Assembly (NCBI RefSeq): GCF_042738955.1
Contig: NZ_JBHYHC010000010.1
Location: forward strand, 1-64,000
DNA: 64,000 nucleotides
Reading direction: 5' to 3'
Origin: Umezawaea sp042738955
GTDB lineage: Bacteria > Actinomycetota > Actinomycetes > Mycobacteriales > Pseudonocardiaceae
The notes beneath the pieces were generated by a model that saw nothing but the letters and a program-made list of their open reading frames with translations, did not search any database and was not told the DNA's origin. A program made the translations under genes and the position numbers. Positions 57,186-64,000 of the stretch are shown here, piece by piece. Position 1 is the stretch's first letter. Every line of letters begins with the position of its first letter.

Positions 57186-59081
57186 TCACTGGGCGATGAA
57201 GAAGGACACGAACGCCGACGCCGGCCGGGTCGTGGTCTCGGTGCTGAACGCCTTGATCTCGATCATGTGCGGGCCCGAGGAGAGGCCGCTGGTGTTGAGC
57301 GCGAGCCGCCACTGGCCCGCGACGGCGGGACCGTCCTCGGTGGTCGGGACGCTGGCGACCTGGTCGCCGTCCAGCCGGATGGTGAACCCGGCCAGCCCCG
57401 GCAGCCGCGCGGTCGTGCGCCTGCCCTCCAGGCCGTCCATCACGACGTCGAGGATCAGCCGCCCCGCCTGCAGCGGCTTCCCGTCGGGCACCGGCTGCCC
57501 GCTCGCGTCCAGCACCTTGCCGCCCGCCCGCGCGAGGTCCAGCTCCACGCCGTTGAGCGCCTGCGTCTCGGTGGGCGGCGGGGCGTGCGGCTTGGCGCCC
57601 GGCCGGGGCACCAGCTCCAGGTCGACGTGGGTCAGCTGGATCCGCATCGGCGACGGCGTCTGCACGCTGACCTGGAGGTGCTTGTCCTGCCCCAGCAGCA
57701 CCAGCGACTCCAGCGGCAGGTCCGCGACCACCGGGTAGCCGCTGTCCGGCCGCCACCCCGTTCCCGGCACGGCGGGCCGCAGCGGCACCACGACCTTCCC
57801 GCCGACCAAGGCGGTGAACTGGGGCGCGACCCCGGAGCCGTCGGTGTGCACGATGTTCATCCGCAGCTGCCCGCCGAGCACGTCCGGCACGACGTCCGGG
57901 CCGGGGACGACGTTCGTCCCGCCGCCCACCTCGACCCGGATCGGCGGCGACGGGACCAGCGGCGGGGCGACGGCGGGTTTGCCCGCGAACGCGATCAGGT
58001 CGACGTGCACCCGTTCACCGGACGGTCCGACGACGCCGACGATGGCCGTGGCCTCCGTCCACTGCGGAGCCACCTCGCCCTTCGCGACCAGCGCGCCCTC
58101 CCGCAGGACCCGCACGCCGTCGCGGCGCAGCACCACCTCCCACCGCTGGCTCACGCCCAACCGCGCGGCGGGAACGGGGTGCGGCTGCTCGTCGGTCGGC
58201 GCGAGCCTCGGCGTTCCGGGCGCGACCAGCACCTGCGCGGTGGTCGCGCCCGCGCTGGACGCGATCCGGGTGCGGATCGTGCCCGGCGGCAGCCCGTCGA
58301 CCTCGACGGCCCGGTCCGACGCCTGCTCGGGCACCGCGCCCGACACCATGCTGACCGGGCCGGGCACCAGGTCCAGGAACAGCTCGCCGTCCACGCCCGG
58401 CGCGTCCGTCTCCACCGCGAACCGGCCCAGCTCGTCGGCGTCGGCCAGCGCGAACGGCGTCCGCGACCGCAGCGTCACCGGCGCGGCGGCGCAGTTGCTG
58501 CTGATCACCAGCCTGCGCGCGTCGTCGCCCTGGCCGGGGGTGGCGCGGGCGCAGTTCTCCCTCGTGGCGAGCTGCCACCGGGTCGGGTCGGGGGCGTTGG
58601 CCTGGTCGAACCGGTCCAGCAGCACGTACTTGCCGTCCGTCGAGGTGTCGGTGCGGGGCGTGCCGACCCCGGTCGCGGGCACCGAGCGCTTGCCGAACGA
58701 GTCGACCGCGCGCACCTCGACCCGGTACTCCCGGCCGTCCTCCAGCCCGTCGAGCTGGGCCACGGGCTGCGCGACCAGCAGCGTGTGGTCGAGCGCGCCC
58801 TGACCCCACTTGACCTCGTAGCCGGGGGTCTTGCCGGTCCACCGCAGTTGCAGGCGCTGCGGGCCGAACAGCACCGAGAGGCCCTGGGGCGACTCGGGCG
58901 TCTCCGTCACCGACGGCAGCACCACGCCCTGGCCCGCGGACCGTTCCAGCGAGGTGGGCGGCGGCGGGACCGGGGTGGCGTCCACGGTCGGCTCGGTCAG
59001 CCCCGTGCTCCGCAGGACCACGACGGCCCCGCCGAACAGCACGAGACCGGCGGCCACCACGGCGATCCGACGTCGGTCCAT
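57186..59081 (-). CDS. Membrane-anchored extracellular protein with fibronectin III-like domain, paralogue A
   Basis: 631-aa protein. The N-terminal basic patch and helix (MDRRRIAVVAAGLVLFGGAVVVL) is an uncleaved anchor or signal. A Pro/Thr linker and a fibronectin type III-like domain follow (QGLSVLFGPQRLQLRWTGKTPGYEVKWG...REYRVEVRAVDSFGKRS, about 65-140). The rest, about 480 residues, is beta-rich with several sandwich-like segments and no known family. It has a tandem paralogue 55 bp upstream. Extracellular binding role inferred. Confidence 0.72.
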   Translation of the reverse strand: MDRRRIAVVAAGLVLFGGAVVVLRSTGLTEPTVDATPVPPPPTSLERSAGQGVVLPSVTETPESPQGLSVLFGPQRLQLRWTGKTPGYEVKWGQGALDHTLLVAQPVAQLDGLEDGREYRVEVRAVDSFGKRSVPATGVGTPRTDTSTDGKYVLLDRFDQANAPDPTRWQLATRENCARATPGQGDDARRLVISSNCAAAPVTLRSRTPFALADADELGRFAVETDAPGVDGELFLDLVPGPVSMVSGAVPEQASDRAVEVDGLPPGTIRTRIASSAGATTAQVLVAPGTPRLAPTDEQPHPVPAARLGVSQRWEVVLRRDGVRVLREGALVAKGEVAPQWTEATAIVGVVGPSGERVHVDLIAFAGKPAVAPPLVPSPPIRVEVGGGTNVVPGPDVVPDVLGGQLRMNIVHTDGSGVAPQFTALVGGKVVVPLRPAVPGTGWRPDSGYPVVADLPLESLVLLGQDKHLQVSVQTPSPMRIQLTHVDLELVPRPGAKPHAPPPTETQALNGVELDLARAGGKVLDASGQPVPDGKPLQAGRLILDVVMDGLEGRRTTARLPGLAGFTIRLDGDQVASVPTTEDGPAVAGQWRLALNTSGLSSGPHMIEIKAFSTETTTRPASAFVSFFIAQ

Positions 59082-59136
59082 GGCGTCAAGCTAGGCCGAC
59101 CACCGACCGGGGTCACTAGTCGTTGTCGACCCGAGA

Positions 59137-60963
59137 TCAACCGGAACGGATCTCGAACGACTGCTGCGTGTCCCTCGGCGGCATCGCCGAGTCCTTGGGC
59201 TGCACGCGAGCGGTCACCCGGTGCGCTCCCGCCCGCAGCTTCGAGGAGTCGAGCCAGAACTCGTACCGCCCGCCCGCCGACGGACCGTCGGCCGCGGTGG
59301 GCAGCGTGACGATCCGGTCGCCGTCCAGGTCGACCTCGATCCCGGACGTGGGCGCGATGACGTGGTCGTGGCCGCCGTCCAGCTCCACGACCAGCCGGAT
59401 CCTGCCGCCCGTCGGGAACCGCGTCGGCGGCGACACGTTGGTCTCGTGCTCGATGCTCAGCTTCGGCATCGCCACCTTCAGCACCGCGGGGCCGAGGTCG
59501 GCGAGCCTCGGCAGCTTGCGAGCCGGGGCGTCCAGGCCGTCGCGGACCACGATGCTGGCGCTGACGGAGTCGATGTCCGTCGTCGAAGTGAGACGCAGCT
59601 TGGGATTCGTGCCGAGCGCCGGGTCGGGCAGCGGGAAGTCGGCGTAGAGCGTCGTCGACACCGTCGGCCCGATCGCGCCCCACGGGTACATCGGTTTCGC
59701 GGGCACCTGCCGGTCGCCGAAGTGGACGGTCACCGGCGCGTCGTTGTTGCCGTACACCGCGGCCAGCACCCGCAGCGACTCCGCGCCCGCGAACAGCAGC
59801 GGCGACACGGTGCCCAACGTCGTCGCCGACGGCTCCCGCTCCGACGGCCCGAGCGTGATGATCGACGTCGACCGCGGGTTCTCCGCGCCGCCGCCGACAC
59901 CGAACGTGTCGATCGTGGTGCCCTTCGCGTCGCGGAACGCGAGCCTGGCCCGTGCGGACTTCCACGGCACGGCCGCGGGAGCCGCCGCCATCACCTCGCC
60001 GTCGCGCACGGCCACCAGCGCGTCGGCCAGGATCCGCAGCTCCCACCGGTGCCGCACACCGGTCGACGGCACGATCGACCGGCCGCTGACCGGCACCACC
60101 CGAGTCGTCGTCGGCACGTCCACGCCCTGGCTGAAGCTCGCGCCGAACGGGTTGATGTGCAGGACCACCGCGCCCGGCGGGATCCGCGTCGGAGCGGACA
60201 TGCTGTCGTACATCCCGAGCCACGGCAGGTCGTCGAACGGCTCCGGGAGCAGCGTGATCGACACCTCCTGGTTGAGGCCGTTGGGATCGGTGCCGGGACC
60301 GTCCATGGTCAGCATGACCCGGCCGACCTCGCCGTCCTCCGCGGGCCGCGGCTCCGTGAGCACCAGGGGCAGGTTCGACTGGAGTTCGGCGTTGTCGCAG
60401 GTGATCTCCACCCGCTTCACGCCCGGCAACGAGCGCAGCCCGAGGCAGTCGTCGTTGCCGAGCGCGCGCCAGCGGTGCGACGACAGGGCGGCCGGACCGT
60501 CGAAGTGGTCGACCGGGGCGACGAACTGGTCGGCCCACGCCTCGTTGTAGAGCAGGCGCGGCACGGCCTTCATGCTCGACGGCGCGGACCGGTGGCCCTC
60601 GGCGTCGACCGCCCGGACCTCCAGGGTCAGCTCGTCGTTGGCGGGCAGACCGGTGATCTCGGTTTCCGGCACCAGGACCAGGCGGACCTGGTCGAGCCAG
60701 CGCACCTCGTAGCCGTAGCCGACCGTGGGGGTCCACGCGGCGCGGACGCTGGTGATGTCCAACGCCGTCAGCTTGAGGTCCGACGGAGCGGAAAGGGCTT
60801 GCCTCTCGGCTCGGTAGTCGACCCGGTCGTCGACGAACCTGGTGAGGTTGACCGGATCCGTGGACTTCACCGTCGGAGGCGGGGCCTCGTTGCGCAGCGC
60901 GACGACAGCCCCCACCACGACGGCCAGCCCCCCGACGACGGCGATCAGCCTGCGACGCTCCAC
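59137..60963 (-). CDS. Membrane-anchored extracellular protein with fibronectin III-like domain, paralogue B
   Basis: 608-aa protein from GTG 60963 (VERRRLIAVVGGLAVVVGAVVAL anchor), matching paralogue A in layout: anchor, short linker, fibronectin III-like domain (APSDLKLTALDITSVRAAWTPTVGYGYEVRWL...ELTLEVRAVDAEGHRSAP), then about 450 residues of beta-rich sequence with shared landmarks (NDDCLGLRSLPG; HRWELRILADALVAVRDGEVMAAAP). The two have diverged strongly outside these landmarks. Lies 10 bp after the tyrA stop, same direction, so they may be co-transcribed. Confidence 0.72.
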   Translation of the reverse strand: MERRRLIAVVGGLAVVVGAVVALRNEAPPPTVKSTDPVNLTRFVDDRVDYRAERQALSAPSDLKLTALDITSVRAAWTPTVGYGYEVRWLDQVRLVLVPETEITGLPANDELTLEVRAVDAEGHRSAPSSMKAVPRLLYNEAWADQFVAPVDHFDGPAALSSHRWRALGNDDCLGLRSLPGVKRVEITCDNAELQSNLPLVLTEPRPAEDGEVGRVMLTMDGPGTDPNGLNQEVSITLLPEPFDDLPWLGMYDSMSAPTRIPPGAVVLHINPFGASFSQGVDVPTTTRVVPVSGRSIVPSTGVRHRWELRILADALVAVRDGEVMAAAPAAVPWKSARARLAFRDAKGTTIDTFGVGGGAENPRSTSIITLGPSEREPSATTLGTVSPLLFAGAESLRVLAAVYGNNDAPVTVHFGDRQVPAKPMYPWGAIGPTVSTTLYADFPLPDPALGTNPKLRLTSTTDIDSVSASIVVRDGLDAPARKLPRLADLGPAVLKVAMPKLSIEHETNVSPPTRFPTGGRIRLVVELDGGHDHVIAPTSGIEVDLDGDRIVTLPTAADGPSAGGRYEFWLDSSKLRAGAHRVTARVQPKDSAMPPRDTQQSFEIRSG

Positions 60964-60973
60964 GGTGCCGACA

Positions 60974-61951
60974 TTACGAGGTTTGAGCCCTCGCGGTCGC
61001 ACCGTCCAGCGAAACGATACGGCCGCCTCTTGCTCCTAGCGTGCGGAGTGACTTCGGGGCGGTGGGGGAATTGAGGTCGATGTCCTTGTTCTTGCGTGGG
61101 GCTTTTCGGTGGGATTCCAGGGCCTGGCGGGCCTGGTGACCTGCTTCGATGGTTTTCGCCAGTCCGCCGGTGGAGGCCAGGGAGCCTCTGGCCGCACCTA
61201 GGCGGCCCAGGGCGTCGTCGACCGCGTCCAGGAGTGCGGATCTGTTGCCCTCGCACATGGCTTGGACGAGTTCGGGGCGGGTGCCCGCTACTCGGGTGCC
61301 GTCGGTGAAGCTGCCTGCGGCTAGCGCTAGGGCCAGGGGGCCGCCGTCGGCTCCTACGGTGGCGAGGACCGCTGCGAGGACGTGGGGGAGGTGGGAGATC
61401 CGGCCCACCGCGGCGTCGTGTTCGGTGGCGCTGGCGGGGATGACGTGGGCGCCGGTGGCGAGGGCCAGGCGGATGGCTTCCTGGAGGACTTCGGGGGTGG
61501 AGTCGTCCTCGGCGGTGATCACCCAGGCGGCGTTGTGGAAGAGGGTGGGGGTGGAGGCCTGCCAGCCTGAGGTGGAGGTGCCTGCCATGGGGTGGCCGCC
61601 CACGTAGCGGGCGTGGGGGGTCAAGCGGGCCACGGCTTCGGCTACCGGGGCCTTGACGCTGACGACGTCGGTGAGCTTGGCGGTGGGGTGGACGGAGTTG
61701 ATCCGTCTGAGGACCTCGTCCAGCGCGGGGAGGGGGACGGCTATCACCACCAAGGCGTCTTCGGCCTTGGCGCGGGTGAGGGCCGCGTCGAGGTCGGTGG
61801 TGACGTCGAAGCCGTCGGAGGTGGCGGCGGTGGCGTCCTGGGGGGACTTGGTCGCGCCCCACGCGGTCCACCCCGCTGCCGAGGCGGCTCGGAGCACCGA
61901 GCCGCCGATCAAGCCGAGTCCTAGTACGCACAGGTCAGGCACGGGGGTCAT
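60974..61951 (-). CDS. tyrA: Prephenate dehydrogenase
   Basis: 325-aa enzyme. Rossmann motif LGLGLIGGSVLRAA, catalytic/substrate segments VSVKAPVAEAV, GGHPMAGTSTSGW and the His in ISHLPHVLAAVLA are typical of TyrA. It oxidises prephenate to 4-hydroxyphenylpyruvate with NAD(P) in tyrosine synthesis. It is found near the tRNA-adenosine-deaminase-associated gene in other actinobacteria, as here. ATG 61951 chosen for the Rossmann start. Confidence 0.9.
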   Translation of the reverse strand: MTPVPDLCVLGLGLIGGSVLRAASAAGWTAWGATKSPQDATAATSDGFDVTTDLDAALTRAKAEDALVVIAVPLPALDEVLRRINSVHPTAKLTDVVSVKAPVAEAVARLTPHARYVGGHPMAGTSTSGWQASTPTLFHNAAWVITAEDDSTPEVLQEAIRLALATGAHVIPASATEHDAAVGRISHLPHVLAAVLATVGADGGPLALALAAGSFTDGTRVAGTRPELVQAMCEGNRSALLDAVDDALGRLGAARGSLASTGGLAKTIEAGHQARQALESHRKAPRKNKDIDLNSPTAPKSLRTLGARGGRIVSLDGATARAQTS

Positions 61952-61992
61952 CCTGCCGGCGTTGGCTCCCGAAGCCATCACTCGCTTCGTCT

Positions 61993-62065
61993 GGCCGCCG
62001 GTGTCGTTGTGGTCGGGAGGGTGGCTGCCGGTGTCGTCGTTGCCGGGAGGGTGGCCGCCGGTACC
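61993..62065. repeat. 30-bp tandem repeats in the tyrA upstream region
   Basis: Two and a half copies of a 30-bp unit starting GGCCGCCGGTGTCGTTGTGG (61993-62022, 62023-62052, then 13 bp more). They lie upstream of tyrA, beside the AT-rich palindrome. No gene is supported in the 319-bp gap 61952-62270. Confidence 0.7.
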
Positions 62066-62073
62066 AGCGTGCT

Positions 62074-62192
62074 GTGGCCGATTTGATTTGGGGCCCCTAG
62101 ATTTGCCCCTTGATCGGGCCAAAAGGCAGTGCCCCAAAGCCCTGCCCGATCTCCAATTTTAAGGGGCAAATCCCCCAAATAAAATCGGCCAC
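62074..62192. repeat. 119-bp AT-rich imperfect palindrome (MITE/REP-like)
   Basis: The ends GTGGCCGATTTGATTTGGGG and its near-inverse CCCCAAATAAAATCGGCCAC are inverted, and pairing continues inward (ATTTGCCCCTT / AAGGGGCAAAT; GATCGGGC / GCCCGATC), about 50 bp per arm with small gaps. AT-rich runs (TTTTAA, AAATAAAAT) are foreign to this high-GC context. It could fold as a long hairpin, act as terminator, or be a non-autonomous mobile repeat. Confidence 0.78.
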
Positions 62193-62270
62193 GTTCCTGC
62201 CCGCGTCCGCCGGTCTCGTCGTGGTCGCCAGCTGGCTGCTGGCTGTGCTGTGTTGCTGTGTTGCTGGCTG

Positions 62271-63482
62271 CTAGCGCAGTGCGTCCAGGGCGAAGGCTGT
62301 GTAGAGGGCTACGCCGTGGGGCATGGCGTTGTCGTCGAAGAGGACGCGTGCCGAGTGGTTTGCCTCTGCTTGGGTCAGGTCTACTTCTGGGGGGCAGGCT
62401 CCTAGGAAGGCCATTGCTCCTGGGACCTGTTGGAGGACGTAGGAGAAGTCTTCCGCTCCCATGAGGGGGTCGAGCATGGGTTCTGTGTAGTCGTCGCCGA
62501 TGGTTTTTGCTGCCAGGTCCAGGACGTGGGGGCCTACCTGGTCGTCGTTCACCGTTACCGGGTAGCCGGGGATGATTTCTACCGTTGCCGCGCAGCCGTG
62601 GGCTGCTGCTGTGTGTTCGCAGACTTGGCGGATTTCCTTGTGCACCAACGTCCTCGTCGCTTCTGAGAGGGTGCGGATGGTGCCTTCCAGTAGTGCTGTT
62701 TCGGGGATGATGTTGGTGGTGGTGCCTGCGATGAGGTGGGCGATCGTTACTACCGCTGGTTCGTGGACGCTGACTTTGCGGGCGACCATTGTTTGCAGTG
62801 CGCCGACCATGGCCGCTGTGGGGGGAATGGGGTCGATGGCCTCGTGGGGCATGCCGCCGTGGCCGCCCCTTCCCGTCACGGTGACGTGGAAGGTGTCTGC
62901 CGAGGCCATGATCGGGCCTGGGCGGCAGGTGATCACGCCGGTGCGCAGGGTGGACGTGATGTGGATCGCCAAGGCCTTCTCCACCTTGGGGCCTGCGGCG
63001 TTGAGGAGTCCTTCCTCCAGCATGTAGCGGGCGCCGTGTTGGCCTTCCTCGCCTGGCTGGAACATGAACACGACCTGGCCTGCCAGTTGCGCTTTGCGGT
63101 CGCTGAGGAGTCTGGCCGCTGACGCGAGCATGGCGATGTGCGTGTCGTGGCCGCACGCGTGCATCGTGCCGTCCACTTCGGACGCGTAGTCGAGGCCGGT
63201 GTCCTCGGTCAGCGGGAGGGCGTCCATGTCGCCGCGCAGCAGGACCGTCGGACCCGGTTCGCCGCCCTCCAGCACGGCGACTACGGCGCTGGTGCGGTCG
63301 CTGGTGGTGATCTTGAGGGGGAGGTCGGCGAGCGCGCTCAGGACGGCCGCGCGGGTCACGGGCAGGTCGAGGCCCTGCTCGGGGTGGCGGTGGACCTGCC
63401 TGCGCAGCGCGACCGTGTGGTGCTGGACGGCTTTGGCGGCGTCGAGCAGGCCTTCGAAGCGGGGATCCGGAGTTGTGCTCAT
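62271..63482 (-). CDS. M20 family amidohydrolase/peptidase
   Basis: 403-aa metal-dependent hydrolase of the M20D type. Metal motifs: LLRGDMDALPLTEDTG, HACGHDTHIAML, FQPGEEGQHGARYM and the C-terminal GAEDFSYVLQ; the dimerisation insert begins TFHVTVTGRGGHGGMPHEAIDPI. Family members hydrolyse N-acyl amino acids, hippurate or indole-acetyl amino acids. No signal peptide, so intracellular. Convergent context on the left is the AT-rich palindrome. Confidence 0.9.
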   Translation of the reverse strand: MSTTPDPRFEGLLDAAKAVQHHTVALRRQVHRHPEQGLDLPVTRAAVLSALADLPLKITTSDRTSAVVAVLEGGEPGPTVLLRGDMDALPLTEDTGLDYASEVDGTMHACGHDTHIAMLASAARLLSDRKAQLAGQVVFMFQPGEEGQHGARYMLEEGLLNAAGPKVEKALAIHITSTLRTGVITCRPGPIMASADTFHVTVTGRGGHGGMPHEAIDPIPPTAAMVGALQTMVARKVSVHEPAVVTIAHLIAGTTTNIIPETALLEGTIRTLSEATRTLVHKEIRQVCEHTAAAHGCAATVEIIPGYPVTVNDDQVGPHVLDLAAKTIGDDYTEPMLDPLMGAEDFSYVLQQVPGAMAFLGACPPEVDLTQAEANHSARVLFDDNAMPHGVALYTAFALDALR

Positions 63483-63571
63483 GGGTCGATACTGACATCG
63501 GACGGGCCCTCGGCGCTGCTCCCGGAGGCCCCGTGCTACCGGGTGGGGTGGCTGCCCCCTACGGTGTGCTC

Positions 63572-64000
63572 ATGGCAGAGCAGGAGCCGGTCAACGGCTT
63601 CGCTGTCGCGGTCGTCCGGGAGGACGGCCGTTGGCGGTGCAGCACGATGGACAGCTCCGCGCTGTCCGAACTGGACGCGGCTATCACCGAGCTGCGCCAA
63701 CTCCGCTCGACCGGTGCGGCCTTCGGGCTCCTCGCGGTCGACGACGAGTTCTTCATCATCCTCCGACCGGTGCCGGGCGGGGTGTCCCTGCTGCTGTCCG
63801 ACGCGGCGGCGGCCCTCGACTACGACATCGCCGCGGACGTCCTCGACCTCCTGCGGGTCGACCCGCCGGACGAGGAGGACGAGGAGCTGTGGCCGGAAGG
63901 CGACCTCGGCGTCCTCGCCGACCTCGGGATGCCGAAGCACGAGATGCAGATCGTCGTGGACGAGGTGGACCTCTACCCCGACGAGCAGCTCCAGATGATC
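63572..64000 (+). CDS. tRNA adenosine deaminase-associated protein (truncated by window end)
   Basis: 143 residues are visible from ATG 63572 to the window edge, with no stop. GFAVAVVREDGRWRC, LRSTGAAFGLLAVDDEFFIILRPVPGGVSLLLSDAAAALDYDIAADVLDLL and VDEVDLYPDEQLQMI are characteristic of the actinobacterial protein encoded just before tadA. The deaminase gene itself should begin just beyond 64000; it makes inosine at position 34 of tRNA-Arg(ACG), the tRNA encoded at 14618. Confidence 0.88.
   Translation, partial: MAEQEPVNGFAVAVVREDGRWRCSTMDSSALSELDAAITELRQLRSTGAAFGLLAVDDEFFIILRPVPGGVSLLLSDAAAALDYDIAADVLDLLRVDPPDEEDEELWPEGDLGVLADLGMPKHEMQIVVDEVDLYPDEQLQMI

Noticed and set aside
56037..59309. 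1090-codon open frame on the plus strand
   Set aside because: Crosses the thiolase and the fibronectin III-like gene in antisense; His/Arg-rich nonsense with no motif, while both minus-strand genes have clear family signatures.
61978..63498. 506-codon minus-strand frame overlapping the M20 gene
   Set aside because: Arg/Pro/His-rich out-of-frame translation of the amidohydrolase gene; the M20 metal motifs are in the other frame.

Overview
This is high-GC actinobacterial chromosome. GTG and TTG starts are common, genes overlap by ATGA/GTGA, and there are orphan ESX/PPE-EspG genes, LAXTG (sortase E type) surface proteins, a ShbA-like sigma factor and a tRNA-adenosine-deaminase-associated gene. 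The gene set and style fit the Pseudonocardiaceae (for example Saccharothrix, Lentzea or Actinosynnema relatives), but the genus is inference.

Layout. 1-14.3 kb is chromosomal: a HIT/NUDIX divergent pair, three paralogous secreted Ig-like proteins (two with LAXTG anchors), a VOC protein, a TauE/SafE permease, hisC, a dienelactone-hydrolase-like protein with Asp in place of the nucleophile Cys, a translationally coupled type VII substrate/chaperone operon, and acetoacetate-CoA ligase. At 14.49-14.69 kb lie tRNA-Ser(GCT) and tRNA-Arg(ACG).

14.65-42.49 kb is a tandem array of two actinomycete integrative and conjugative elements (AICEs) in the 3' half of tRNA-Arg, shown by three identical 43-bp att cores (14649, 30994, 42448). 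Element 1 (about 16.3 kb) has integrase, excisionase, a DUF3987-like ATPase, a C5 DNA methyltransferase, a Prim-Pol primase, a repeat-rich candidate origin, an FtsK-type translocase, small membrane and zinc proteins, WhiB, two XRE regulators, a NUDIX protein and a low-GC multispanning membrane protein at its right end. Element 2 (about 11.5 kb) is pSAM2-like: integrase, excisionase, HUH (RepSA-like) initiator, FtsK-type translocase, small genes, Pra-like activator, KorSA-like GntR repressor, HAD protein, and a low-GC three-gene cargo operon starting with a TIGR04255-type protein. Each element carries its own tandem-octamer repeat (8 bp - 4 bp - 8 bp) near both ends, the best candidates for integrase arm sites.

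42.6-64 kb is chromosomal again: ShbA-like sigma factor, SLOG-type Rossmann protein, GDSL hydrolase, serine hydrolase, RNase Z, sugar epimerase, ATP-grasp protein, a solitary C5 methyltransferase, a thioester-domain (TQXA) LAXTG adhesin, a BNR-repeat secreted protein, an MT0933-like protein and glycolipid-binding-family pair, thiolase, two tandem fibronectin-III-like anchored proteins, tyrA, a 119-bp AT-rich imperfect palindrome, an M20 amidohydrolase, and a truncated tRNA-adenosine-deaminase-associated gene at the window end.

Most notable: the dual AICE array with matched repeat architecture, the two low-GC cargo loci in the same right-end slot, a cluster of 14 GGTACC words across transfer genes, and the mixed LAXTG/thioester surface-protein set.
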